A stretch of 64,000 bases of DNA from NCBI GenBank assembly GCA_032719365.1, contig CM064873.1, positions 47,406,332 to 47,470,331 on the forward strand. The letters are read 5' to 3'. This document shows positions 37,330 through 47,395 of the stretch, in pieces. Position 1 is the first letter of the stretch. Each line of letters starts with the position of its first letter. Source of the DNA: Prinsepia uniflora (lineage: Eukaryota > Streptophyta > Magnoliopsida > Rosales > Rosaceae). The notes beneath the pieces were generated by a model. The model was not told the DNA's origin. It was given only the letters and a program-made list of their open reading frames with translations, and made no database searches. A program made the translations under genes and the position numbers.

Positions 37330-37640
37330 TCACCAGGGTTTTCTGACTTTGATCCAGCTAAAACTATTTGGGAAGCCAAGGTACCAATTAAAGCACAAAG
37401 TCTAAGTTGGCTGGTGACTCATACAAAGGTAAAGAGTAGCGATATTTCGTAGAAAAGAGACCTAACTGTTGTCTGTCTCCTTGGTCTATAACATGTGCAA
37501 AATGGAGAGGGAGAATGCTGATCACCTTTTTTTCCACTACCATATAGCATTACAAATATGGCATACATTAATTGGAGAAGCAGATCTGGGCAGACTGCTA
37601 TTCTTTATTCGGTGCTTTTGGAAAAGGGAAGAAAGCTAGA
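37330..37640 (+). pseudogene. LINE-type non-LTR retrotransposon remnant (zf-RVT region)
   Basis: Plus-strand translation gives TIWEAKVPIKAQSLSWLV and, further on, CKMERENADHLFFHYHIAL followed by QIWHTLIGEA. This is the layout of the zinc-binding reverse-transcriptase region at the C-terminus of plant LINE ORF2 (W..IW...P.K...F.W, then C..C...E...HLF..C....W). The first Cys pair is broken and the later Cys is replaced by Tyr. Only this fragment is recognisable. It sits in sense orientation in the gene's intron. Confidence 0.6.
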
Positions 37641-38912
37641 AAGCTAGACTGTTGTGGGGATGATGCAGATTGGCTATGCAGTGGGTGCTTTGGTGGAAAG
37701 GAACAAAAGGACCTTTTATGGTTACAGGGAAGTTGGTGTTAAGGAGCTATATGAGAGAGTGAGGACAATTTCTTCTCTTGTGTGTATGTTCTTTGCTTAT
37801 GTAAAAAATTTGTTTCATCCGAACAAGGTACATTCCAAACATATGTTTGTAATATGCCTTATAGTTTGTAGTATATTCATTGATTGTTCACAAATGAATA
37901 TGGAAGCTAGCCACATAAACTGTTAATGATTTCAAATGCATAAGGGTGGTGAAATAATGAAATGCTACAAATGTGCAACCTTTGCATGCAAAAGGGATGG
38001 GGGCTCACTTTAATAAAGAATTCAATTTGAGAGCTGATTTCAAACTTCAATTTTTTCCTAATGCACTCCATGTTTTTTTCCATCAGATTGAGTAAATCAA
38101 AGCAAAATCAATGGATGAAAACAAGAAGAGGAGTGCAGAAGGAGAAAAGTGGAGGGTGAAAATCACTTTCCTTAGACTTTTGGTTTCCATTTAGGTGGCA
38201 AGGTCCGAGCATTTTCAAGATATTCTTTTTATCTTGATATGGGGTGGGGAAGTTTTGAGATGAACATAACCGGTAGATTTATTGCTTTTAATTAGAGTTT
38301 TGTTTCGTGCCTAATAAAAAGCACTTAGTGATCACTTTTCTTGTCACCTTTTGCATCTCTTTAGCAATAGTTAGGGGCGGGCGGTTATTAATTGTAGTGT
38401 TAGATGTGTAAAAGTTCATGTGCGCCAGAATTGTAGTATTATCATAATGTTTCCAACTGCCTCTCCTCTCATTAAGTTAACCTGGCAAACTCGTTCTGGT
38501 ATAGGATATTAGAAGATCCAAGTAATTATAATCATCAGTTGAGCATCATTTAGTTGGGGAGAAATAAAAAAGCCTTTGAGAACTGTAATGGGGATGTAGA
38601 AGAGAATTCCCGGGAGGGAATCAGGTTTTGGGATTCCGTATGAGCTTCTCTTTCTCTTGCTTTTAGGGATCTTCCATAGCGTGTACTTCGGTTAAAATTT
38701 AGAAGCTGCTTTAGAATAATTATAGATTTTCTTTACACTGCTGGGGGTGTATCTTGGAGTTGTTTTGTTAGGGCTTTATTATCTTGATAGTGGACTTGGT
38801 TCACTAGGTTTTGTATTGTGTATTCAACTTTTATTTTTTGTGCGTTCTACCATCATAGAATAGCAGAGATATAAACCGACAATTTTATTATTTCATTGGC
38901 TTTATATGTCAG

Positions 38913-39177
38913 TGCTCAGGCAGGACCTATAACCTGTGCAAAGCCAATACTGAGATCCGCTGCTCCTTCTCTTTGTACTCTTCACTTCCAAATGGCTCAG
39001 AAGTCTGTCAAGAGGGCCTTGAAGAAGGCAGGCCTTAACATGTCATCGTCAAATAAGCTTGCTCCAAAGTTCCATGTCATAGTAGCAGAATATATACGCC
39101 AAATTCAAGCCATACGAAGAGCTGCAAAAAGGGAAAATGGAAAGAAAGTTGCAATTAAGGAAGAAACTGCTGACTGA
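38913..39177 (+). CDS. KANL2/INO80D-like zinc-finger protein, exon 2
   Basis: Second coding exon, residues 187-274, ending at TGA 39175-39177. It carries the second half of the C3Hc3H domain: C195, C208 and H211 in the pattern ITC...SLCTLH, followed by a basic helical tail with ALKKAGLNMSSSNKLAPKFH and QIQAIRRAAKR. The reading frame joins exon 1 only if the acceptor is the AG at 38911-38912, which yields KSAQAGP across the junction. That agrees with my memory of plant members of the family. The 3' UTR begins directly before an unusual pyrimidine/poly-C tract. Confidence 0.87.
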
Positions 39178-39262
39178 GCCTCTCCAGCTGGCAGCTGCAC
39201 AGATGATTCTTGTCTTATTTCCGATTGGTAAAATTATGGAAAACCAGAGGTGTGTTGGTTTC

Positions 39263-39315
39263 TCTCTCTCTCTCTCCCTACCCACCACCACCACCCACCC
39301 ACCCCACCCCCCCCC

Positions 39316-39355
<40 letters not shown>

Positions 39356-39390
39356 TTCCCCCCTCTCTCCCACCCCCTTCTCCTTCTCCT
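39263..39390 (+). repeat. (TC)n, CCACC and poly-C tract in the 3' UTR
   Basis: A TC run, then CCACC repeats, then C-rich sequence with an uninterrupted run of 39 C (39317-39355), then CT-rich sequence. It lies 86 bp after the stop codon, inside the likely 3' UTR. The length of the C run may be a sequencing or assembly artefact. Confidence 0.85.
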
Positions 39391-39399
39391 TCTGTCTTC

Positions 39400-41130
39400 T
39401 AATTAATGTATGCAAATGTGAAAGATTAGATGGGAGAAGAGGGCAAATGAATTGTGGAAGCATCAGGTATGGTGAAAAGAGATGTATTATATATCCTCGG
39501 GCTGTCCTATAGAATGTACGGTCACTTCTTTAACATAGAAGTTTAATAAGTTTTAAGGGTGTGTTTCTTTTTTCTCTTTATTGACATGGACCAAGGACCT
39601 GCTATAGATTGGTTATTTTACTGCATGTTTCAGTATGCTTGTTTTTCTCTTTATTAGCATGAAGGTTGTTTTTCATTTAGTATGGTATCCTTATGTAATA
39701 CGCAAATTTAGTTTGATTTCATGGAGCAAAGCTAATACTACTTATCCCATCTTTACAATTGTCTGCTTCTTAGTAAATATGGTAACCCGTATCTTACTAT
39801 CTTTAACCAAAAAACAACTGTAACTTTTAAGATCATATGTAATGTTTAATTGCTATTACATATAATATTGGAGATATGATTAATTTCATGTGGATGTTAA
39901 AATATAATATTTACCCCTTGAAAGCAGAAAGGGAAGCAAAAGGTGTTTAATTGCTATTACATAGAAAGTGGTATTAGGTCACACTGACTTCTCTTCTCTT
40001 GCGACTCTTAAACCCCTGACTATTCTTTTGTTGATTAATCGCGTACAAGTTTTGGGCATTTCCACTTCCAGAAATGTCTATATATTTCTCTTTTCAGTCT
40101 AGTTATTGCCTAAATTTAAGTTTGTATCTCACAGGTAACAGTAGACTAAAGCAGAAGGTGCATTAACGGTAGACTAATTGGTATGGTGTCTATTTTGGTC
40201 AGAAAGTTTTCCTTTTAAGGCACTGATAGAATTGAATAATGGTTGATATATTTAAGCCAAAAAGCCATGTAGCGCAGGCGATGGATTACTTAGGGTATAG
40301 TTACTAAAGCAGTAGTTCACACATGTCCTCATTTTTTTTGCTAATAATTGTTTAATAAAGATAGATACGGCTTCTTTTCATTGACTTGAAGTGTTGTTTG
40401 ATTGTCTTTTATCTAGGAACTAATTCCTTGTATACTTCTGAGAATGATATATGGCCGATCAAGTTTTACTTGGCTACTTTTCATTACATTCCTTTTAAAT
40501 TCTTTTGTTAACCACCTTTGGAACCGGATTCATTCTGTAGTATGTTTTTTTCAGCTGAACAAAATTGAGAATGGGAAGGTGTTATTGAGAATGAAATGAT
40601 GCTTCATGCAGCAGTAGTATATTTTGGTTACACCTTTAGTTTGCTTAGTTAGACATGCTAGGTTGATTGCTTGGCTGGTTCAAATCATTAAATGCAATAA
40701 TAACCTTTGTTTCAAGACATTTCTCTGCTTTCCCTCGCTGTGGGTGTTCGGTTTCCTTTTCTTTAGGAATAGGAGTGCGGTTTTCTTCATGCTCAGTTTT
40801 CTTTTGTGCCTTGGAAATTATTAGGCATGTCCAATGAGTTTGGCAAGTCACGCTCCAGCTTACCCTTTTGGACAGTCCTGAATCCTGATATTTGCATTGC
40901 GTACAGCTGACAGGCGATGGTTTCTGGACTTCCCAAAATTCGGCTGAAACATAATCAAAGTTGTTTCCTTATCTCAGCTATATATGGTAGTTTAGGCAAT
41001 GTTTGGAGCTCGCTATATATAGTAGTTTAGGCAATGTTTGGAGCTCTAGTTTAGACTTGACCTCCATGACGATTTTTCAGTGTGTGGGGAGGACCTGGAG
41101 ATTTAGGAGCTAAAGTTTATAGGCATGGTA
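39400..41130. other. Downstream intergenic, no gene seen
   Basis: Sequence between the zinc-finger gene and the repeat block at 41.1 kb. It includes the probable end of the 3' UTR. A 37-bp local duplication lies near 40976-41045 (CTATATATRGTAGTTTAGGC followed by AATGTTTGGAGCT). Open frames are short and unconvincing. Confidence 0.5.
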
Positions 41131-42028
41131 CCTAGGGCTGGCTATTAATCAATTTTTCAATTCAGTTTTTTTTCCGAAATCGAAATTAAACCGGTTGGAA
41201 AATTAGTTTCGGTTTGGTTCGATTTTTAGTTTCAGACCCGTTTTGAACCGAAAATCGGTTGAGTCGGTTCAGGTCAATTTTGTTTTCGATTGGTTTAACC
41301 AGTTTTTTTAATGAAAGATGAAGATCGAAAGAGGAGAAGTGGAAGGATGAAAATTGAGAGATGAGAAGTGCGAAGATGAAGATCGGTCTCTAAGTTAGTT
41401 GAAGAGATGTGAGGTTTGGGCTCGCAGAGATGAGAAGTGCGAAGATGAAGATCGATCCTTAAGTTAGATGAAAAGGTGCAAGGTCTGGATTCGATGGGTA
41501 TGCTATGGGTAAGAGGTGCGAGGTCTGGGTTCGATAGGTGTGCGATGTGTGATGGGTTCAGTGGGTGCGGTATTACGTGAGAGGAAGGCGAAGAATATTG
41601 GTGACTCTGACCTAAATTAGGGTTTCTTGGTTTTAGGTGAGAGGAAGATGAAGGAGGAGCAAAGGTTGAGAATGAAGATTGGTGAGAGGAAGATGAAAAA
41701 TGAGTGAAAGCCGAGAACGAGAACAAAGTGAAGGCTGAGGCGAGGCGAAGTGAAGGCTGAGGCGAGGTGAAGTGAAGGCTGAGGTGAGGCTCTGAGTCGT
41801 CTGTGTGTGAAGGAGACGAACTGAAGTGACGAAGTGAGGAGTTTTTTACTCTCTTCGACCATATTAATGGGGTTATTCCAAAACAACGTGTTTTGGGGTG
41901 AAATTAGGGTTTCTGAACTGGTTTGATTTGGTTCGGTTTTGGGACTTCTTAGAACCAAAATTGAACTGATTTCGATCTGGTTCGTTTTGATTTTTCCTAT
42001 TTGATCCCTATTTTTCTTCAATTCAGTA
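41130..42028. repeat. Repetitive block with GGTTTGGTTCGGTTTT ends and short tandem repeats
   Basis: Both ends (41150-41305 and 41915-42000) are rich in GGTTYGGTTCGGTTTT-type sequence, a style common in plant non-autonomous repeats. The middle is purine-rich on the plus strand. A unit GAAGTGAAGGCTGAGGCGAG is repeated three times with period 22 bp (41726-41790), and a 40-bp unit with AGATGAGAAGTGCGAAGATG is repeated at 41360 and 41428. Element class not determined. The Tat LTR begins at 42029 and may have cut it. Confidence 0.45.
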
Positions 42029-42674
42029 TGTTGATGCACGAAATGTGCCAACTTGGGGAGCAAATACTGCTCTGCCACGTGCCCTGTGTGAACCTGAAAG
42101 AGGAAGGAAACTGGTCGGTCGGTGAGAGTATAGGCACCGGTGTGGTACCGGCCCGAAGGTACTCTGACGCCCAAGTCAGTGGTCGGTATAAGGTTTAAGG
42201 GGTAGCAGAAAGTATACTGTAAAAGTAATAGTAAACAGTAAATTGTTTAGTCACCTTTGTACGACAAGTGGACCCCTTTTGTATGGGTGCAGCGAATATA
42301 ATATTTGTATTTTCCCGATGTGGGACAAATATCAATTCGTTGTGGGACGGACACGTGGAGGTGCCATCCAGACCGAGTGGGACTTGTCCGTGTGAGTGGG
42401 CTGGGGCCCCTTGGGCTTGTGGTAGGTGGTGGCACTAGGCCGACCGGTCGGTCTGGGCCGACGCACCGACCGACAGGAACTGGTCCTCTGGAGTCGGTCG
42501 GTGGCATGGTGTCTGGAAGAGTGCTGGGCCTCTAGGTTGGTCTGGACCGACGTTCGGAGCCAAGTAGAGGGCTGGGCCTCCAAGATTGGTCTGAACTGGT
42601 GTTATTCCAGCGATGGGCTGGGCCTGTAGTCAATGTGGGCTTCGAGCTCGATCTGGGCCGATATGGTATGAACA
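42029..42674 (-). repeat. 3' LTR of the Tat element
   Basis: 646 bp. The minus strand reads TGTTCATACCATATCGGCCC at the right end and GTGCATCAACA at the left. The reverse complement of the flank at 42675-42690 is ACTTGGGGGACTTC-like and purine-rich, the expected polypurine tract. It is related to the Tat LTR at 95-658. No partner LTR exists in the window to give divergence or target duplication. Confidence 0.8.
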
Positions 42675-42722
42675 GAAGTCCCCCAAGTTCATGACCGATG
42701 TGGAATTTCTCGGTTGGGGACT

Positions 42723-42730
42723 TATAAAAA
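42723..42730 (+). promoter_or_regulatory. TATA-like box upstream of the antisense Tat gene (distal)
   Basis: TATAAAAA on the plus strand about 700 bp before the first ATG of the antisense gene and outside the LTR. Confidence 0.4.
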
Positions 42731-43094
42731 GAGAGCCCCAGACCGGATGTACATGCCTTCAGTCCCCCAAGTCCCCCAGGCGAGGGATTGAAACGAGCGG
42801 GTGCACTGGTGACAAATTGAGGGTGGTAGACCGAGGCGCCATGATTCGGTCGGTGTGGGCCGGAGAAGACGTCAGTAGGTGTGACAGTCGAGGAGCCACC
42901 TACGTCGCGGGTCAGTGGACGTGACAGTTGAAGGAATCGAGGAGTCGTCCATGTTGCGTGCCAGTCGGTGGACGGTTGGTATTCCCGACCGTTGTCAGCA
43001 GCATTTATGGTCACGCGTGCTGCGTTGGGGACAGCTGTCCAGGGCAATAAATGTCACGTGGAACAAGGCGACGCTTCGACTACCGACCCGGGCT

Positions 43095-43102
43095 TATAAA
43101 TA
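43095..43102 (+). promoter_or_regulatory. TATA box of the antisense Tat gene (proximal)
   Basis: TATAAATA in a GC-rich setting, followed about 30 bp later by a plausible start region. The first ATG of the antisense coding region is at 43425. The promoter lies in the internal region, not in the LTR, and points opposite to gag-pol. Confidence 0.6.
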
Positions 43103-43424
43103 GTGGGTGAAAAAAGCATTTTTACCCTTTTTTACCTTCGTGCAAATTGGTGGTGCGTTCGTTGTCTTTGGTGTAGGCGATTTCCGGCGAGGATTCCGAT
43201 AACCTGTCATGGCGGTATAAGCTCCGGCGAGGACATTGTGTTTTCGAAGCATAAGGTAAGCAGTTCTTCTCTCCTCATTGGCTTGTTTCTTTGCGGTTTT
43301 GCTTGTTCATTTTTGGGGGAATGAACTGTGGACGAACCGGGGTTTGGACACGGGTCAATCCTGGTAAAACACGGGTCGGTGTTCAAGAGTGCTTTTGTCT
43401 GTATTCCCTGCTCGCAGTGGTGCG

Positions 43425-46287
43425 ATGTCTGAGAGGGATAACCAATCGAATGAAGTACGGGACTACGACGAGGGGGAGAAACAGAGCTCCTCTGTGGGCG
43501 GAGGCGTTTTAGTGGAGGGTACACCGTCGAGGCATGAGGCCCAAAATGCTGCCAGGGGTGATCAGACCGGGGTGTCGGGGTCTGGTCGGTCGAGGGTGGA
43601 GAAAACCCCGACCAGTAAGAGGGGGACGGCCAGTGCGAGCACGGCTCGGGCCGCTGAAAACCCCACCGAGGAGGCTGACACGGTGGTGTGGTCAATTGAC
43701 GCCTATGAGAGTTGAGAGACTGAGGCGTCAGTGAAGAAATTCCGGTCGGCATGGGGTGTACCGGAGGACGTGAAGATGCGGGTGGTCGGTCCCACCGAGC
43801 TCCCAGTAAGGCTCCAGAGGGATGGGCCTTGCTCTACACCGAGTTATTCAGCCACGGCGTCTGGCTGCCCCTGCACCCATGGTTGAGGAGGATGGTCTGA
43901 GGGCTGGCCGTGGCCTTCGGCCAGCTGAACCCGAATGTCTGGATCATTCTGGTCAGCCTGTACGCGGCCTTTGCCAGAGCTGGGGAGAAGCCTCCGACCT
44001 ACGCCCAGGTCGTCCATCTGTACGAGTTTGCGCAACAGCAGCAGAGCACAGACTGGGTGCACGCTCGGTGTAAGGACAAGATGGCGCGGGGAGAGTTCAT
44101 CTACGACATACCGTCTTCCCAGAAGACGTACAAGAATAAGTTTATCTTTGTTGGTGGGAAATGGGGAGGACGAGGCATACCGTCATCTTTCCTGGATCTG
44201 GGTGCCGAGGGTCGGTGGTTACCTTAAAAACTGAACTGCCGTTGTTTCGGGTCGGTGGACATGGCTGACCGACGTGTGTTTTTTGTGCAGATACTCTTCC
44301 CGAGGCGATCCCTACCGTTGAAGAGAGGAAGGCCTGCGAGCGGGTCAGGGAAAAGTGCACCGCCCCGTAGCGCCACCGAGAAGTGCTTCGGGTACCCCGA
44401 CTGTTGCACGAGGTCGGTCTGATCCCCAACCTTGGTAAGTAACCTTGTCCGCCATACTTCACATTTCTGTATGCCATTTGTTTGTTTGTGTTTTTTGACA
44501 CTTGGTGTTTGGTGCAAGTCGTCCCCAAAGACGTGAAGAGGAGGATTGACCGAGTGATGAGGCAAGGACAGAGCAGAAAATGTCCGGGTCGGAAGAGCAG
44601 AGGAAAGTGGCTGGGTCGGCTAGTTCTGCTCATAAGAGAAAGCAGGCGCCGGATGCCAGCTCGGGATCCCAGCAGTCGCCTGGCTTCGACCCAAGGGCGG
44701 CCGAGAGGCTTGGCAAGCTGTTCGGTGTTGACGGGGGGAATAAAAGAAGGAAGAGCCAACGGAAGAATCCGATGAGCTCGTCGGTGGTCGCCCTGCTGCA
44801 TCGAAACAATTGAAGAGTTCGAGGACGGAGTCGGGGGCCGAATGCAACGAGCCGGAAGTTGCGGCTCCGATCATTAATATGGACGACCCCGAGCCCGTGC
44901 TCCTGGCTAGCGCCCCGGCCAGCATCGTGGTTACGGAGAATGAGGCCCAGCGGGAAAGGCAGGTCTGGAACTCCTTCACCAAGACTGCGGAGGAGGTGAC
45001 GACACGGGTCCCCATTCCTGATCTCACCGAGATGGCCTTCGCCGAGCCGCCATTTGCCTTCCGGGGAGTTCCGCCACCAACCGGCCCTTAGCCAAAGGGC
45101 GCACTTCTGCAGCAGGCAGTGTGTCCGAAGAGGTTCGAACCGTCGCGGTCGGTCCCGGCGCGCCCTTCTGAGGCTGTTCTCCTTGCTAAGCAGCTGGCTC
45201 AACCGCACTAGAGTCGGGGTGGACCGCTTGTTGGAGGAGATCGGTGGGAGGATACCCCTGCCTCGGTCCGTGATCGGATGCAGCCGGTTGTGGACAACAT
45301 GGCAGCGGGCGTCTCCAAGGAGCTGCGCGGTCTGAGTACTTGTTCCCGGGACGCGGTCCCCGAGCGGTTGTACAGGTCTATGGTTGCTGCCTTTCATGTA
45401 AGTAACTCGGTCGGCCCTAACTTGCGTTTTGTCCTTGTCCTTGGTATTTTTTACTGATTTGTATGTTGCTGCAATCTCTCGGTCGGCTCTTTGTCAGCTA
45501 CTCCGATGCGCTGGACCGAGCGGCTTCCGCGGAGGAGGAAAGCAAGCAGATGAAGGAGCAGGCTGCTACGGCTGCTCGGGAGTCGTTGGAGACCAAGCAG
45601 ATGCTGAAGGCGGAGGCCGAGTCGGCTCGGGAAGCTGTGGTGGAGATGGAGCGGAGGCTTCAGGGCCAGGAGCAGGTGCTGACAGAGATGGAGGCTCGGC
45701 TCAGCATGTACGCCGAGGAGGTCAGTGCTGGGCAACAGGTGGCTGAGGAGGCAGACCGACTGAGGTCAGAGCTGGGGAGGGTCAGCGAGGAGAGGGACTG
45801 TTTTAGGCTGGAGGCGGAGCAGGGGAAGGCCTCGGTCAGTCAATCCCACACGGAGCTGGCTAAGCAACGGGCAGAGACCGAGCGTCAGTCGGCTCGGGCG
45901 GAGCGTTGCAAAGAGGTCACCGAGCTGCTCGAGGCGGAGGTAGTGATCCGGGAGATGGATAAGTGCATGCTGCAAGACCGACTCTCCTTCGCTCGGTCGG
46001 ACGCTGTCTCGGACTATCTCCACTCTCTAGACTTCAACGATCGTCAGGATGCGTTTGCGACGGCGGTAGAGAGGGAGATTTACAAGAACATATTCCGGTC
46101 TTATCCCGACTTCGACTTCGACACGACCCCCTGGCTTGGCTTCAAAGTGACCATGGAGCTCATAAACCGTGCTGAGCAGTCTGGGGAGAGTGAAAAGGAA
46201 GAAGAAGAGGATCCTGCCGCTCATCTGGCCTCCTCCGACCAGACTCTGGCTGCCGACCATGCTCCGACAGACCCGCCAACGGACTGA
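43425..46287 (+). pseudogene. Antisense additional gene of the Tat element (PF04195-like N-terminus, coiled-coil C-terminus), multi-exon
   Basis: A plus-strand gene facing pol, in pieces. Exon 1 from ATG 43425 encodes a charged N-terminus, breaks by TGA at 43713 and a frame change near 43825, then continues as ALLYTELFSHGVWLPLHPWL and QLNPNVWIILVSLYAAFAR to about 44220. This resembles the putative gypsy-type transposon domain PF04195. Intron-like gaps with GT-AG ends follow: acceptor TGTGCAG near 44290; donor TTGGTAAGT at about 44433 with acceptor TGCAAG near 44518; donor CATGTAAGT at 45397 with acceptor TTTGTCAG near 45499. The last exon (frame open 45463-46287) encodes a 250-residue Glu/Arg/Ala-rich coiled coil ending in an acidic tail and TGA. 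Stops also occur at 43896, 44368 and 45208, so it is dead. Function in the element is unknown. Confidence 0.72.
45499..46287 (+). CDS. Coiled-coil terminal exon of the antisense Tat gene
   Basis: The longest undamaged piece of the antisense gene, about 262 codons after the predicted acceptor. Residues rich in E, R, A and Q in heptad-like order (MKEQAATAARESLETKQML) give a long coiled coil. The C-terminal third has YLHSLDFNDRQDAFATAVER and a DFDFDTTPWLGFKVTMELIN segment, then an acidic EKEEEEDPA tail. Codon use is GC-rich like the Tat pol. The frame does not join cleanly to the previous exon (phase mismatch), so a small indel or a different acceptor is needed. An oligomerising or scaffold-type protein is the most that can be inferred. 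Confidence 0.6.
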   Translation, partial: YSDALDRAASAEEESKQMKEQAATAARESLETKQMLKAEAESAREAVVEMERRLQGQEQVLTEMEARLSMYAEEVSAGQQVAEEADRLRSELGRVSEERDCFRLEAEQGKASVSQSHTELAKQRAETERQSARAERCKEVTELLEAEVVIREMDKCMLQDRLSFARSDAVSDYLHSLDFNDRQDAFATAVEREIYKNIFRSYPDFDFDTTPWLGFKVTMELINRAEQSGESEKEEEEDPAAHLASSDQTLAADHAPTDPPTD

Positions 46288-46624
46288 GCCTTGTTTTCTT
46301 TTGCTGTTTCTTCTGTCTGACCTGCGTGTCGGGGTAGAGTAGGGATCTTTCCTTGTAATCTTTTTTTTGGCCGACCGATTGGTCGTGCTCCCCATTAATA
46401 GACATTTATTTTTTGCAATTTATCTGAAGTATCGTTTGTTCTGACTGAAGACAGGTCTGTTCCGTCGAGTAGTACAACAAATTGCTAAGTGTAGACTGAC
46501 CTGTGCAACAATTTGCTAACTGTAATCTGATGCGTAAGCGCATAATCCCGATCGGTCTGGTGGACCGGCTTGTAGACGAACCGGGAGTGTGTTCGGTCGA
46601 GGTAGGTCGCCGAGTGTGTGATCG

Positions 46625-46906
46625 GTCGAGGTAGGTCGACGATGAGTTTTGAGCTCGGTATGTTTGAGCGTTTAGCCATAGGAAAGGTGTTTCCATGTGT
46701 AGGCGTCTGCCTCGGTTGGTCGAGGTAGGTCGACGACGCGTTTTGAGCTCAGTATGTTTGAGCGTTTAGCTATAGGAAAGATGTTTCCATGTGTAGGCGT
46801 CTGCCTCGGTCGGTCGAGGTAGGTCGACGACGAGTTTTGAGCTCGGTATATTTGAGCGTTTGGCCATAGGAAAGGTGTTTCCATGTGTAGGCGTCTGCCT
46901 CGGTTG
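46625..46906 (-). repeat. Three-copy 94-bp tandem repeat in the Tat 3' region
   Basis: Units begin GTCGAGGTAGGTCGACGA at 46625, 46719 and 46813, each containing GAGCTCGGTATGTTTGAGCG and GTTTCCATGTGTAGGCGTCT, and differ at only a few bases. A partial copy precedes them near 46590. Tat/Ogre elements are known to carry tandem repeats between pol and the 3' LTR. Confidence 0.9.
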
Positions 46907-47395
46907 AGGACTTGCACAGACCTCCTGAGTGCTGGGACTCGGTGTGTCCCTCAGTCCCCCAAGTGCTCGGTCGAGGTAGGTCGTTGATGGGAGAGCAGAG
47001 GAGTGTTCGGCTTATAGAAGTGTTGAACGACTTCGCGAAAAATGGGAGTAACGAGCGGTCACGAGGTATGTGTCGGCGTGGCTCGCCGTTTGTGAGCTGG
47101 CTGGCCAGCGGTTTGGGGTCGAAGGACCGAAGGGGTGGTGCGTGTCCAACGGGTGGAGCGCGCCCTAACCGAGCAACGTGCATTGTGGAATGCTGTCGGT
47201 TCCCTTTTGTTTTCCCCGTGGGTGGTTAGTAGGAGCATCATGGATGCAAGTGTAAAAGGAAGGGCGAGCTTGGTATTGTGTTGATCGCATAGGAGTGCTC
47301 GGGAATGGGTGGAGCAATAAGAAGAGAACTTTGACATTGATAATTTTAAGGGTTAACGAGGGCCAGTACAATGAAGACCGATAGACGGTGTAAAA
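46907..47395. other. Tat internal non-coding spacer
   Basis: Between the tandem repeat and the integrase stop. It includes another CCCCCAAGTGCTCGGTCGAG block (46957). No domain on either strand. Confidence 0.5.

Larger units (their letters stand above)
35407..38912 (+). other. 3.5-kb intron of the KANL2/INO80D-like gene
   Basis: GT at 35407-35408 and AG at 38911-38912 (TATGTCAG/TGCTCAG). The join restores a codon split AG/T (Ser187) and links the two zinc-finger halves. The intron contains two local duplications and a LINE-like remnant, listed separately. The rest is AT-rich with no further exon that I can support. Confidence 0.8.

Noticed and set aside
41617..42174. 185- and 143-codon minus-strand open frames
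   Set aside because: The sequence is low complexity (Ser/Phe/Pro-rich) and made of short tandem repeats continuing into the Tat LTR; no start context or domain.
43207..43752. 181-codon minus-strand open frame in the Tat element
   Set aside because: It is a shadow of the GC-rich antisense gene on the plus strand; the product is Pro/Ser/Arg-rich and low complexity with no domain.
44142..45397. Long minus-strand open frames (219 and 255 codons)
   Set aside because: They overlap the plus-strand antisense gene exons and introns and show no domain or codon pattern of Tat proteins.
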